DNA of 64,000 nt from Callipepla californica brunnescens (Eukaryota; Chordata; Aves; Galliformes; Odontophoridae), in contig JALIRH010000075.1 in the NCBI GenBank assembly GCA_023055505.1, positions 2,046,001-2,110,000 of the forward strand, given 5' to 3'. Within the stretch, counting starts at the first letter, position 1; each line of letters starts with the position of its first letter. Positions 31,611 through 44,526 of this stretch are shown here, piece by piece. Under the pieces are notes generated by a model. It was not told where the DNA came from, did not search any database, and was given only the letters and a program-made list of their open reading frames with translations. A program made the position numbers and the translations under genes.

Positions 31611-32016
31611 TGTTAAAGGAAGGGGCCGGAGGGGAATGTTTATGCTGAAAGTGTAAAACAGGCATTTGAAAGTCGTGACCCTGGATCTGAGCCGAACGCG
31701 GTGACGGGATGCTAAGCAGGCTATTTGCCAGTGTGTAGATAACAACCATTCGTTGTTGCTTCGATGACTGAGGGATTTCTGATTATTTGGTATTTGTGTG
31801 ATCAGCGAAGCGTCACGGAAGGGTGTGAGCCTGCAGTACTCAGTCAGTGAGGAACCAGGGGAGAAGGAGATAAGCGTTGGGCAATAGGGGATAAAAGATG
31901 GAACGCTCTTGTCTGTGTGCGCTCCCTGTTTATGGTGCGCCCGCCATCGCAATTGCGAATAAACTCGGCTTTCTCAGAGGCATCGTCCTGAAAAAAACAT
32001 TTGGATATTTCCAACA
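31611..32016 (+). mobile_element. ERV-C LTR-like sequence, copy 2
   Basis: Counterpart of 7574-7979 with the same TATA-like and AATAAA signals. Confidence 0.6.
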
Positions 32017-32509
32017 GTCCCACCACCAGCCGTTGGGTGCTGTCAGCTACACTGCTGTCCAGCCAACAGCCATCGGCATTCACTTCCATTGCTGTCCAGT
32101 CAGCAGCTGTTGCGGTCCATCATTGTAGTGGGATTGCCTGGTCACAGCCTGAACCAGTGAATGAGCAGCGGAGTGAGCGGAGCGGAGGAGCCCAGGTCCA
32201 CCCGCCCTCTCGCTCTCTCCCTCTCGGTGGTGCTTCCGGAGGTGCTTCCGGGAGCACAGATCTGCTCAGAGCCTGCGCGGGTTGCCCCCCCTCTCTCTGG
32301 CTCTCTTCCTTCCGGCGCGCCAGCATTCAAACGAGAGGCGGCTGCTTTCCTCCGCCTAAACAATCGCCGGGAGGGGTGAGTTCATTCCCCCTTATCTGTA
32401 ACATCTCTTTCTGTAGCGCCTCTACCTCAAATAAAAACTCTGTCACCGCCTTTGCTTGCTTTACGCTTGGCGAGCCAGGCAGCCTAATACCTTTTAAAAA
32501 ACATTCACT

Positions 32510-32880
32510 ATGACCCTTCTAAGTAACATCGTGGGGTGGTTTCCACGGGAAAAGACCACCCCCTTAAATGACCTTTTGCCCGGTCATATCCCGGGATTTC
32601 TAGGATCCCCATACCACGGGGTTGCTGCTATTATTGAAAAATGGGGCCCCCTGCGAGACGGAGGAAACCTCCTTGAATCCCTGTCCCTACTAGCTGACTA
32701 TTTTCTCTCTCTGACTGAAAACGTACTGACTACTCGGGAGCAGCAATTAGCTGCGTCTACGGTGGCATGGCCGCTGCTGATAGCCTTAAACCAGATGAAC
32801 ACATCTGAAGGGGGTCTGCTTGATGAAAATCAACTCTTGCGTGACCGTATCGAAGAATTAGAAAAACAAATTGCAATTTT
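32510..32880 (+). pseudogene. ERV-C gag N-terminal ORF, copy 2
   Basis: Counterpart of 8473-8843 with a few substitutions. It is preceded by the same tRNA-Arg-like site (32468-32483) and interrupted at 32881 by the CR1. Confidence 0.5.
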
Positions 32881-34477
32881 CATAGATTCATAGATTCATT
32901 ACGTTGGAAAGGACCTACAAGATCATCTAGTCCAACCAGCCTCACACCACCATCCCTACCCACCAAGCTACTAAATCAAATCCCTTAGCACCTCATCTAA
33001 ACGCCTCTTGAACAGCGCTAGGGACGGTGCCTCAACCACCTCCCTAGGCAGGCCATTCCAGTGCCTGACCACTCTCTCAGAGAAAAAAATTGTCCTCAAA
33101 TCTAATCTAAATCTTCCCTGGTGCAACTTGTGGCCATTCCCTCTTGTCCTGTCATTAGTTACCTGGGAGAAGAGGTCAACCCCCTCCTCACCACAGCCTC
33201 CCTTCAGGAAGTGGCAGAGTTCGATGAGGTCTCCTCTGAGCCTCCTTTTCTCCAGGCTAAACAATCCCAGCTCCCTCAGCTGCTCCTCGTAAGACTTCTG
33301 CTCCAGACCCCTCACCAGTTTTGTTGCCCTTCTCTGAACACGCTCCAGGGCCTCAGTGTCTCTCTTGTAGTGAGGGGCCCAACACTGAACACAGTACTCG
33401 AGGTGCGGCCGCACCAGAGCTGAGTCCAGGCGATGATCACCTCCCTGCTCCTGCTGGCCACACTATTCCTAATACAGGCCAGGATGCCATTGGCCTTCTT
33501 GGCCACCTGGGCACACTGCCGGCTCATATTGAGCCGAGCATCAACCAACACCCCCAGGTCCTTTTCCTCTATACACTCCTCAAGCCATTCTGCCCCAAGC
33601 CTATAGCATTGCATGGGGTTATTGTGGCCAAAGTGCAGGACCCGGCACTTGGCCTTATTGAACCTCATTCCATTGACCTCAGCCCAGCTGTCCAGCCTAT
33701 CCAGATCCCGCTGAAGGGCCCTCCTACCCTCAGGCAGATCAACACATCCTCCCAACTTGGTGTCATCCGCAAACTTACTGAGGGTACACTCAATCCCCTC
33801 ATCCAGGTCATCAATAAAGATATTAAACAGTATGGGCCCCAATACTGACCCCTGGGGGACACCACTCGTAACGGGACACCAGCTGGACTTAACTCCATTA
33901 ACCACTACCCGCTGGGCACGGCCCTCTAGCCAATTCTCGTGAACCTGTCCACACTACGGGCTGCCAGTTTCCCCAGGAGAATACTGTGGGAGACCGTGTC
34001 AAAGGCTTTGCTGAAGTCCAGGTAGACTACATCAACAGCCTTCCCTTCATCCACCAGTCTGGTCACCCAGTCGTAGAAGGAGATGAAGTTGGACAAGCAC
34101 GACCTGCCCTTTGTGAACCCGTGCTGGCTGGGTCTGATCCCCTGGTTGCCATGCACGTGCCGTGTGATCTCCCTCAAGATCAACCGCTCCATAACTTTCC
34201 CTGATACCGAGGTCAGGCTGACAGGCCTGTAGTTCCCCGTATCTTCCTTACGGCCTTTCTTGTAGGGAGTCACATCGGCAAGCCTCTAATCTTGTGGGAC
34301 CTCTCCAGGTGACCAGGAATGCTGATAGATGGCAGAAAGCGGCTTGGCAATCACCTCTGCCAGCTCCCTCAGCACCCTTGGGTGGATCCCATCTGGCCCC
34401 ATGGACTTGCGGCAGTTCAGATGGAGGAGTGTCGGTGTGTCCGACACCTTCTTGTCTTGCGACAGGTTCCTAAAGGG
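32881..34477 (-). mobile_element. CR1 LINE, 5'-truncated, copy 2
   Basis: Counterpart of 8844-10330 with the 115 bp that copy 1 lacks (about 32974-33090), which restores the end of the ORF2 text ([19 protein letters not shown]). FADD active site at about 33775. Frameshifts disable it. Confidence 0.9.
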
Positions 34478-34491
34478 GTTAGAACCTCCTG

Positions 34492-34819
34492 CCCACATCA
34501 ACTCCCCAGCGCCCGGATCCAAACCCAGCAATTCCCTGGCAAGGTTTTCGGCGGTCTTCTCTTCCCTTGCTGCCTTTAAAGCCCCCAGAATCAAACCCCA
34601 ACTTTTTAACTCCGCTGCCTATTGAGTCTGCATAGCTTTCTGGGAGAGTGCTGCTGTCAGCGAGTCCCACCGCCCGGGGTCGTACACCTCATGGAGGAAG
34701 TTTAAAAGTCCCTCCTTTTCCAGGAGGTTAAGGACCGCGGCCACATCCTTCTTAAAAGAAGCGGTTTTTCTGCAATAAGTTTTATAAGCTTCAAGCAATA
34801 CCTTAATGACGGATTTCAT
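34492..34819 (-). pseudogene. ERV-D gag matrix domain, copy 2
   Basis: Counterpart of 10345-10672, with the same ATG and the same early TAG. Confidence 0.75.
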
Positions 34820-34987
34820 GATTGCCCAGGGGATCACCCCTCCCTCTTCCACGGCGCATCTACTGTGAGATAAATTCGCAGCGCTGCGTTTATTGCCCCA
34901 GGGGAACCAACCCCTCCAGCACTTCTGTGACAGTACCACCGCAAGTTCCTGCGTCTGTCACACAGCCGGCTGATACCAAGGCAAGAT

Positions 34988-35385
34988 CCAAAGTCGGGGT
35001 CACCATTTGTTGCCTAGTTCTCACGGCAACCTAGGTTACAGTCCGCTCCGGCCTGCAGTGGTCTGACAGCCTTCAGGCCCAGCGCCCGACCCTGTTGGTC
35101 CCGCGCCCCGCCTGGGCCATTCGCACACCATGAATGCATCAGTATGATGGGTGGCAAAACGGCGTTTATTGCAAGCAACACACTCTTCTTATAACTTTCT
35201 TCATCACAGTACTACCTATCACCTATGCTACGGTTACCTCTGCCCAATAGATGTGTGGCATGTCTTGTCTTCTCCATATTTGGCCTTACTTGTTCTTCTT
35301 CTCTTATCTTCAAGATAGTGTTACCATGGTTTCCCAAGAGTCAAGGGGCCCCTGCGGGACCTATTGCAGTCTGGTGACCGCCACA
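34988..35385 (-). mobile_element. ERV-D primer site and LTR, copy 2
   Basis: tRNA-Trp-type site at 34988-35005 and LTR at 35008-35385. About 45 bp in U5 absent from copy 1 are present here. Confidence 0.75.
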
Positions 35386-35777
35386 GCTTCTTTCCAAGTT
35401 TTCAATTAACTATACTCCCCCGATCCCATGACTGGCCTTTTTTTCCGAGTCTATACAAAGGTCAAAACATGGTTGGGTTGCCCGTCGATTTTAACAAAGG
35501 CAATCCCAGCCCATATAAGATCATTGAACATGGTCTGCCGGGATACCCGTACGGGGCCTGATTGGGGTATCCGTGGGGCGGGATTCTTAGTTTTAATAGG
35601 GAAGGCCTCAGCTTCTTCTACCATACGAACATCGCGCCTGGTTGTTATGCGTTCCGTTTCCCCCAGGTCTGCCACCAACTGTGCTGCCTGTTGGACGATG
35701 GCCTCTGAGGCCACCAACAGGTTCAATATGGAGACCAAAGTCCCATAAAGGTGAGAGGGGGCCTGCTGCAGTATTAG
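35386..35777 (-). pseudogene. ERV-E gag fragment downstream of solo LTR, copy 2
   Basis: Counterpart of 11204-11596; open within 35861-35451 together with LTR sequence. Confidence 0.7.
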
Positions 35778-35782
35778 GTCTC

Positions 35783-36367
35783 TGTCAATGGTTTGTGGGC
35801 TGGTTTGGCCCGGTTCTGCGACAACTGAGGAAGGAGACCCACGGGCCCACTCCCCGGACAAGGGGAAGGGGTTAAGGGAAAAGGGAGAAAGGGAGATGAG
35901 CCCCGAAACAAAACAGCGGCAACGATCTGAGGAGGAAAAGCTAATTTACTAAATAAGATCTTAGGAAGTAAATAACACAATATAATACAATACAATTTGG
36001 AATTGAGCCCAGTGAATCAAACAAAATGAGTAAGAGAGAGAGAGAGAGTGTCCGATAAACAGAAGGCCTTACGCTAACGCTGAAGGCGGACGGCAGCGAG
36101 AACCCACTGCTGAGTGATCCCAAAGGAAGAACCTGTCCCGTGACCGCAGACAGCTTTTCTCTTTTCCCTCTGAGCTGAAAACACGTAAAAATACAAAGCA
36201 TCGCAAAGTCCTCTGGGGAATGGAGCTCTCCCTCTCTTCTGAGACAGGCATATTCATAACTATCGATGATCCACAGAGCTGTGGCATTAACTCTCTAACT
36301 CCCAGTACATCACATGATGTTATGACGTCGAAGATCAACAATACAACAAAATCATAAAACCATGACA
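35783..36367 (-). mobile_element. Solo LTR inserted in gag (TGTCATGG family)
   Basis: 585 bp, TGTCATGG to CATTGACA on the minus strand, flanked by GTCTC at 35778-35782 and 36368-36372. The gag frame is compatible on both sides of the insertion, so this is a clean 5 bp target-site duplication in coding sequence. Internal sequence is gone, so it is a recombined solo LTR. Confidence 0.92.
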
Positions 36368-36372
36368 GTCTC

Positions 36373-37065
36373 GCATACCCGCTGTAAATTTCTCCGTATC
36401 AGGGCTCTCAAATGTATCTGAATACATGGCCTCCCTCATACCAAGTTCCCGGATGTATGTTTGGAGGTCCTCCATGGAGGACCATAAACCGGTATTGAGT
36501 GGAAGGTCAGTCTTATTAGGCCACGTTAAGCGGCCTGCTGCTATTAACCAATCTGTAATAGAATGGTTTTCTTCTGCATGGTGGGATGTGGCATATCATC
36601 TTTGCCTCAGGGCCGGCTGTATAGTTGTAGATGCTAATTTGTTAATTTCGACATCTCTGTCCCATCGACTAATATACTTTCAGCTCCTGCATCCCACGAG
36701 CTCAGGAGCCATGCTGGTATGCTTTCTCCAGATTTTTGATGGAACTGCTGTACTAGGTCCATCGACTCATTTGCTGTATACGGGCAAGCTGTCACGTGCA
36801 AGGTTGTTTCAGCAGGGGGCCAGGCAGCCCCGCTGGTCTATCTTGCATTTTCTTTGTTTTTTGAGTTATGATTGGTCGGGTCTCAAATGGATCCGCCATA
36901 GATGGAGCTTCAAGATCTGATTTAGAAACCTTGTTTTCTGAAATAACCAGGCCCGCTACTTCAGAGACCTGGCTGTCCTCCACTGATATGCTACGTACTT
37001 GTCTTGTTGGGACATTTAGTCCAGGTTTTTTGGTTACTAACGTGCCTAATTGTTGTTCCAACTTT
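36373..37065 (-). pseudogene. ERV-E gag fragment upstream of solo LTR, copy 2
   Basis: More complete than in copy 1: includes capsid text SGESIPAWLLSSWDAGAESI, HSITDWLIAAGRLTWPNKTD and LWSSMEDLQTYIRELG before the LTR, with frameshifts. The WLLSSWDAGAESI text parallels WLLRCWDNGASSV of ERV-B/G, so the two gags are related. It is truncated at the CTAGGG array. Confidence 0.7.
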
Positions 37066-37421
37066 TCAATACGGGCTAGGGGTGGACTAGGGCTAGGGAT
37101 GGGCTAGGGCTCAGTTACAGCTAGAGGGGCTAGCACTGGGGCTGCACTAGGGCTAGGGTTGGGCTTGTGCTAGACGGGCTACGGTGAGGGCTAGGGATTG
37201 GCTAGGGCTAAGGCTGGGCTAGGGCTAGAGGGGCAAGTGCTATGGCGGGGCTAGGGATGGGCTTGGCCTGCGTTAGGGCAAGAGGGGCTAGGACTACGGC
37301 TGGGCTAGGGCTTGGGTTGGGCTAGGGCTAGAGCTACAGGCGCTAGGGCTAGAGGCGCTAGGGCTCCTGGGGCTACGACAAGGGCGTTTGCAGCTAGTGG
37401 GGTAGGGCTAGTTGGGCTAGG
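37066..37421. repeat. Degenerate CTAGGG/GGGCTA array, copy 2
   Basis: Counterpart of 12305-12662 with a few base changes. Confidence 0.85.
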
Positions 37422-37799
37422 TGCAGCGTCTCAGGCATGGACTCAGATGTGAACGATCCAAATCATTTGGGACAGGTTTTAACATCCCTTTTTTGCTTTC
37501 ACAAGTTCTCTCTTGGAACTTTCTCACCCGCCTTTACATATCAACATTTGAACTTCCCAAAGCAGTCCTTCAGCGTGCATACAGAAGATTATCCGATCAG
37601 AGCTGTGAGGCTTTCCAAACCACACACTCTTCCTCCAGTTGGTTGGTTGGTTGGTTCGTTGGTAAGTTGCTATGGTGCAGCTTACTTGAACTTCTTTTCC
37701 TCTTCTTCTGGAAGTGTCCTTGGTTCTCAGCCTTCCTTTCTCATGCTGTTTCTCCTGTTCCACAGCTGCAGCTCTAAATATACTTTCTGTATTCCCACA

Positions 37800-38671
37800 G
37801 GAAGGTCCATTCAGCTTGATAACACGGGGACGAGGATGCGCTTGTGTCATTACAGATACAGGAATGAAGTGGATCCCCGCAAAGTGGGTGCAGCCGTGGC
37901 TCCAGGATGCCGTATCAGACCCTTCCTCGTTGGATTCCTGATTGTGTCCATCACAGCAGGCCCATGGGCAATCCAACCGCGTCAAAACCTTCGGGTAACA
38001 TTTGCTAGCAAGACTGACCCAGATTCCTTCTGCCTCTCTATGGCTATGCCCGGAGACCCATTTTGAACCTGCCTAGTGGGTATACCAGTATGTAATTTGG
38101 GGATGTTAGGTTACATATGTAATGATACTGTTTTGACACTGAATGATAGCGAGGGAATTTGAGCCTGTAATAGCACAGGACAGATGAGGAAAAGATTAAC
38201 TATCGTGGATACAAGGTTAGATAGCTGTTTAGATAGTACGCTATCATGGGATGGTCAAAAGATTTGATTGTTCATGGCTTACTGCTGTTCATAATTGCCA
38301 TTGCTATCCTCGGGATTCTTCTTTGTTGTTGCTTTTAAAAAGCTTTCAGTGTAACAATGTCAGTACAAAAACAAAGGGGGAATTGATGAGGATTAGAAGA
38401 CCATGTAGGACCATGATAGAAGATGTGACAACTGGGGTCAGATGAAGGTCAGGAGACATTCATCCATACGGGAGTCTGGCAAGGTGCAAAGGAGTAGGAC
38501 GAATGAGAAGGAGTAGGGAAGAGCGCAGCAACAAATCAGAAGTGGCTGATGTGGCCCAATGTGAAGTTGGTTGTCCCGGGAGTTGACTCTTTATACAGAG
38601 GATGTTTAGAGTAAAGGGTCTTCACATTATGAGTCTTGTGAAGTCGTTGTGGAATCCATTGATTTCCAGCT
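37800..38671 (+). mobile_element. ERV-F remnant, copy 2 (integrase end, env anchor, LTR)
   Basis: Counterpart of 13041-13916: integrase C-domain around 37800-37948, env anchor around 38250-38335, polypurine tract and LTR from about 38370. Confidence 0.65.
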
Positions 38672-38675
38672 GCAG

Positions 38676-39179
38676 ACATGGAGGGGAAGGGGCAGTGCAG
38701 GCCCAGCGGTACCGGCAAGCAGCCACAGCCCAACCGTGACCCCACTGGCCAAGGAGCAGAGAGGCCCTGCCCATGGCAGCAAGGGAGCCCCTGCCTGCCC
38801 CTTCCTCCCCTCTCCACTGCAGGCAGACCTCCAGGGGCCCTCTGCCCGGCAGCGGGTGCTGCATGTAGGGTGCTCTCACCCTGCTCCCTCCAGCCGGTGG
38901 CCTCCTGAGTCCCTGCGGGCATGGTGCACGTTGACGGCAAGTACTCTCAGAGTCCCCGTCCCAGCAGTACTGGACTTTATCTTCCACACAATCCTAAGGG
39001 ACAAATGGGACAAGGGTGACCTCACAGCTCAGGCCCCCATGTGTTGGGAAGCCCTCCTCCCTGGGCAGCCTCAGGCAGCCCCTTCCTCCTGCCCTCCGCT
39101 CACCTCACCAGCTCGCAGTGAGCTCGGCCTGAGCCCCGCAGCCTTTTATCTGCTCCTCAAACATCCTCTCAAGTGCATT
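38676..39179 (-). pseudogene. Orphan 5' end of a PHF7-like gene, copy 2
   Basis: Counterpart of 13917-14420; the exon is 38922-38880, again 43 nt with donor GTGAGA. Confidence 0.75.
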
Positions 39180-39283
39180 TAGATTTGCAGAGCCGTTAAG
39201 GTTAGAGAAGACCAAAAAGGTCATCAGGTTCAACAGTCCAACGAGGTGCTGGCTCATCTGCATCTGGCAGCAGCCCCAAGGTG

Positions 39284-41177
39284 TCATAAACTGCTGCTCC
39301 CGTGGTGGTGTTGGGACTGGCTGTTGATGTTCTGGGCCCGACGTGGTACTCGGGAGCGGCTTCGCTCCTGGGCTGGCTCTACCCTCCTTGACCGACTCCC
39401 ATGGTGTAAACGAGGCTGGCTCCGGGACTCTGCATCACGACGCTGGAGAGGGGAGCGGCTTCGGGTCCGGTCCCTCCCTGGCTGTGTGCGCCGACTTCCA
39501 TCAGCCGCTGTGGAACGCCTCGAGGACCCCAGTGCTGCCCGTTGGCTGTAGCTGTGGGTGCAGCTCTCAGCACTTGGGGTGGGTGCGTGCCTGCTCCCAC
39601 GGCGTGTTCGGGGCTGGCTTGGGGAATCTGGGACCCGGCAGTGCAGCGGAGAGCGGCTTCGTGTCCGGGCCCGCCCTCTCCGTCTAAGCTGGAGGTTGTA
39701 GCCACGTGCCAGGGAGGGCCTTGAGGCCTCTGACATCCCCTGGCTGGCCAAGTCCGGGGCATCGTTACGAGAGCTCCCACGGTGCCCTCGCAGCTCATTA
39801 AAGCTATTCGCAAGCCGAGGTAAACGTGGGGAGATTCTCCCATGGTCTGTCCCACGCTGAATGGACAGGCCGCTGCTCTCAGGCACACGGGAACCGTGAT
39901 CTGGCTCCAGTGGTGCCTGGCTGGCGGTGCTGGAAGTTCTGCTCTCCAGTGCTGGGGAGCCTTGGGATGGCCCCGGTCCCTGCTGACTGGCACTGCTGGA
40001 GTCTGTAAGAGAGGCAGGAAGGTGAGCAGGATTGAACTCCTGCCTGGGGCTGGGATTGGCTCCCACCTCTCCAGGGTAAAGGGATGAGAGCAAGACCACC
40101 CTGAGCATGGGGCACGCGGCTGTTTGCTCCTCTTACCGGTGCCCTCTCCAGCGCAGGCACCGCACTCCCAGGTGGAGGTGCTGTCACTCAAGTGGGAGCA
40201 GTGCCGATGGGTGCCCTGTGCAGCGCAGGAGCTGCAGAGCAGCAGCTCCCAGGGCCTGGGGAAACAAACGCGTTGTGGACATGAGGACTAAGTGACCCGA
40301 GCCAGGGAGTGCCTGGCACAGCTCTGCTGCTCAGTCCGTGCTCCCCAACCCCGCGCTGAGGCTGCGATCCCACGCAGAGCCCCGCAGGGCTGCTGAGGTA
40401 ACTCACCCCGCTCTCTCTGCCTGCTCCCTGCCATGTGGGTAATGGCACTCGCTGGCATCGCAGCGCCCGTGCCTCTCCAGTAGTGATGCATATGCATCAT
40501 TGTCCTCCCACCTTGGTCTCCTGTCAGAGAAGGGAGGGAACGTCATGAGCACTCACTGCGCCGGGACTAAAACTAATCCGTGGCATCCCTCCTCCTCCAC
40601 CCAGTCCCCAGCTCCAGCTTCCCAGTCATGCTGAGGCCTGGTTTAATGGCAGCAAAGGGCCAGGCATGCCAGGGCTGTCAATCCCTGGGCAGGAACATCT
40701 CGTGTATCCTCACATCTTGGGAGGTGGCTGAAAGACACCAACCTGAATGGGGTTCGGATCCCCAGGGTGAGAATTTCTCGGATAAACCTGTCCTGGTCTC
40801 TGCAGAGTGGGCACCGGAAGCAATAAATCCCAGCGCACAGGGCCTGTTCCTGCAGCAGAAACACAAGGAGCATGAGCACGAGCGGGACCTGGTGCTGCTG
40901 AGCTCCTGCCATGCCCACGGGGCAAGGGGAGGGCTCCTACCTGGACGCAGGCCCGGTGGAACCAGGCGTGTTGGCAGCATGGGCACACCATGGTGCCGTA
41001 TGAGATGCTGTCCCCCACGGGGTCCATGCAGATGATGCAGGTGGTGTCCTGCAGTGGCACTGCCTCCACTGCCTGCTGCGGGCGGTGCTCCCAGCAGAAG
41101 GACCTACGGGAAGATGGGAGGGGTGGGCAAGGTGAGATGTGCTGCCAGGAGGGCAGAGGAACACCCAGGAGCCCCAG

Positions 41178-41208
<31 letters not shown>

Positions 41209-42315
41209 CAGGCTGCTGGCAGTTGTCATTGCCTTCCTCGCTTCTTTGGCCGGTGCCGGCAGCAGGGCTTGGATGCTCACAGATGAGGCCTGGCTGCCCT
41301 TACCTGTACTCATTGAAGTACTGGGTGACACATTCACCCTTTGAGGCACAGGGGAGATGGAAGCTGCGGCCACAGCCTGTCTGTGCGCAGGTGATGGAGG
41401 CCCCTGTCTTGCCACAGACGATGCAGTGCTGAAAAGAACAGAACAGCCCCCATCAGCGGCAGGCTCAGGGCCTACGCAGCTGGCCCTGCCTCACTGGGCA
41501 GGGCCCAGAATTCGGGAACGGCTGCGTTGCACTCTGCAGAGTTGCCCAGTGAACAGGCGTCATCTGCAAGATCCCTGGGGACTTTGTCCTGGAGCTGCTT
41601 GGAAAGGCTGGGATTGATTTCTTGGGACCAGGTTAAGATCACCGAGCCTCTCCAGGCACAAAGCTCCCTGTTCCACTCAGGTCCTCACCGTCTGCTCTGC
41701 CTGCTCAACTGTGCGTATGACATCTTTTCTGGAAAAACGGAAGATCCTCCTCTCTTCTACTTTACAAAGACCGTTGGCAAATATCTGCACAGGAGGTAAG
41801 ATGATGATCATGTAAGGGTAGAAAGAACAGAAACATGGGTTGTAGGAAGATGTCAGGAGACATAAGGGAACTCACTGCACAGTAAGCGTGGAAAAAGACA
41901 CCGTCTCTTTCATGTTTTTTCCCAAGGATGTCTGAGACCGCATCCACCTGGCCGCACAGCACGCATGCTGGAGAGGAGAGAACAACAGCAGTGAGCGCCT
42001 TGCCACTGGGGCCAGCTGCCTCTGAGGGCTGTCCCAGGGGCTGTTCAGTGCTGGCCGTGCCAGCTGAGGGTCAGGACGTGAGGCCATGGAGAGGAAGGGG
42101 GACTGCAGGCCCAGCAGTGCCGCCAGGCAGCCACAGCCCAACCGCGGCACCTCTGGCCAAGGAGCAGAGGAACCCCTGCCTGCCCCCGTCTCCCCTCTCC
42201 ACTGCAGGCTGACCCCCAGCAGCCCTCTGCCCAGCGGTGGGAAGCTGCGTGTAGGGATACGTTGCTCTCACCCTGCTCCCTCGAGCCGGCAGCCTCCTGC
42301 CACCCCCGCAGACAT
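39284..42315 (-). pseudogene. PHF7: PHF7-like gene, copy 2 (one-base insertion in exon 1)
   Basis: Exons on the minus strand: 42315-42272, 41967-41876, 41784-41689, 41428-41304, 41103-40941, 40849-40743, 40520-40407, 40255-40137, 40002-39284. Exons 2-9 have exactly the same lengths as copy 1 and stay open. Exon 1 is 44 nt instead of 43 because a C run on the plus strand (42303-42307) has five Cs where copy 1 has four, which throws the frame off before the first zinc cluster. It could be a real frameshift, a homopolymer error, or bypassed by another start. Zinc ligands are otherwise conserved. Several residues differ in clusters, for instance CRDQDRFIREIL versus CRKRGRFIREIV in exon 6. Confidence 0.8.
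41178..41210. repeat. CTGGCT microsatellite, copy 2
   Basis: Shorter counterpart of 16419-16457. Confidence 0.85.
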
Positions 42316-42958
42316 GGTGTATGGAAATGGTGAGCACTCGCAGAGTCTCTGTCCCAGCTGCTCTGGGCTTTCTCCTCTGCACGCTCCTGTGCTAAGCCTA
42401 CGGGAGGAGCGGGATGAGGGTGAAATCACAGCTCAAGCCTCCCAGCACTGGGATCCCCTCCTCCCTGGGCAGCCTCAGGCAGCCCCTTCCTCCTGCCCTC
42501 CGCTCACCTCACCAGCTCGCACTGAGCTCGGCCTGAGCCCCGCAGCCTTTTCTCTGCTCCCCGCCCCACGCATCACAAGGGCCGCTCCCTGCCACCCTTT
42601 GTGACATCAGCACACCTCACAGAGGGTGAGGGGCCTTGGGCACCCAAGCAGGAGGGCGGTGCAGCCAGGGCAGAACGAGGGGCCCGGGACCGTACCCAGC
42701 CCTGCTGGAACCCGTTTTGTTTGTGCTGCTGGAGGCACTGGAGACCGTGGAGTGGTCTGTTAAGTGCGAGCCGGTAAGCTGTGTGAAGGGGCAGCCTGAA
42801 GTTGCCCAGGAAGAAGGGGACCACAGCACTTGTGGGCCTGAGCTGCGAACTCACCCTGGTCCCCCATCTCCCATTGAGTTGGCATGGTAGCATGTGGAGG
42901 AGAAAGCCTGGCACTGACAGGACAGGGACTTTGTAAGCGCACTCTATCAACGCGCACC
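42316..42958. promoter_or_regulatory. Head-to-head PHF7-like promoter, copy 2
   Basis: Counterpart of 17562-18204; CRE-like TGACATCA at 42602-42609. Confidence 0.6.
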
Positions 42959-43001
42959 ATGCCCAGGAGGACACAGGAGGCTCCCGGCTTGAGGGAGCGG
43001 G
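42959..43001 (+). pseudogene. Orphan divergent PHF7-like first exon, copy 2
   Basis: Counterpart of 18205-18247, unchanged in length and donor site. Confidence 0.7.
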
Positions 43002-43056
43002 GTGAGAGCACACTATACCCATGCACTACTCCCCACCGCCCGGCAGAGTAGTTCTA

Positions 43057-43263
43057 ATTAAAAAAACAAACAACAATACCTAATTTACTAAATAAGATAT
43101 GTGAATTCCAAATGGCACAATCTAATACAATGTAATTGGAATTGAAGCTAAGAAATTACATAAAACAGCAGAGAGAGGGTGTGTCCTGAAGCCAAAGGCC
43201 TTACGCTAATGCTGAAGGCAAGACAGCTAGGGAGCACCCGCTGCTGGTTCAATCCAAAAGTGG
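43057..43263 (-). mobile_element. Truncated LTR at the POLR2G junction
   Basis: U5/R-side part of the LTR seen whole at 18303-18752. It stops at 43263, where POLR2G exon 5 begins. Confidence 0.8.
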
Positions 43264-43447
43264 TTGGAGTCGTGGTCGAACTCCATCTCCGAAGGGATGG
43301 ACTGTGGGGGGGGGGGAGGGGAGGGTGTCACCGCCATCACCATCACTGTCCCCTCTGGGGGTGTCCCTACACTTTAGGGGGGTGGGGGACACTCACGTGT
43401 CGCGATATGAAGCACGACATGGGGCCGATCTCCGTGAACAGCCCCAC

Positions 43448-44432
<985 letters not shown>

Positions 44433-44455
44433 TCACCGCGATCACGAACCCGTAC

Positions 44456-44526
44456 CTGGGGGACAGGGGGGGGACAATGGGGGGACAGTGAGGGGACAGC
44501 TGGGGGATAATGGGGGGACAGTGGGG
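44456..44526. repeat. GGGGGACA-type minisatellite, left of ERV-H
   Basis: A short piece of the tract that continues at 51477-52023. ERV-H inserted into it. Confidence 0.8.

Larger units (their letters stand above)
20642..43263 (+). repeat. Large direct duplication, copy 2
   Basis: The counterpart of 135-18503. The left edge cuts the KIF21B exon. The right edge cuts an LTR and joins it directly to POLR2G exon 5 over a two-base overlap (GG). Insertions relative to copy 1 are listed under copy 1. Confidence 0.95.
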
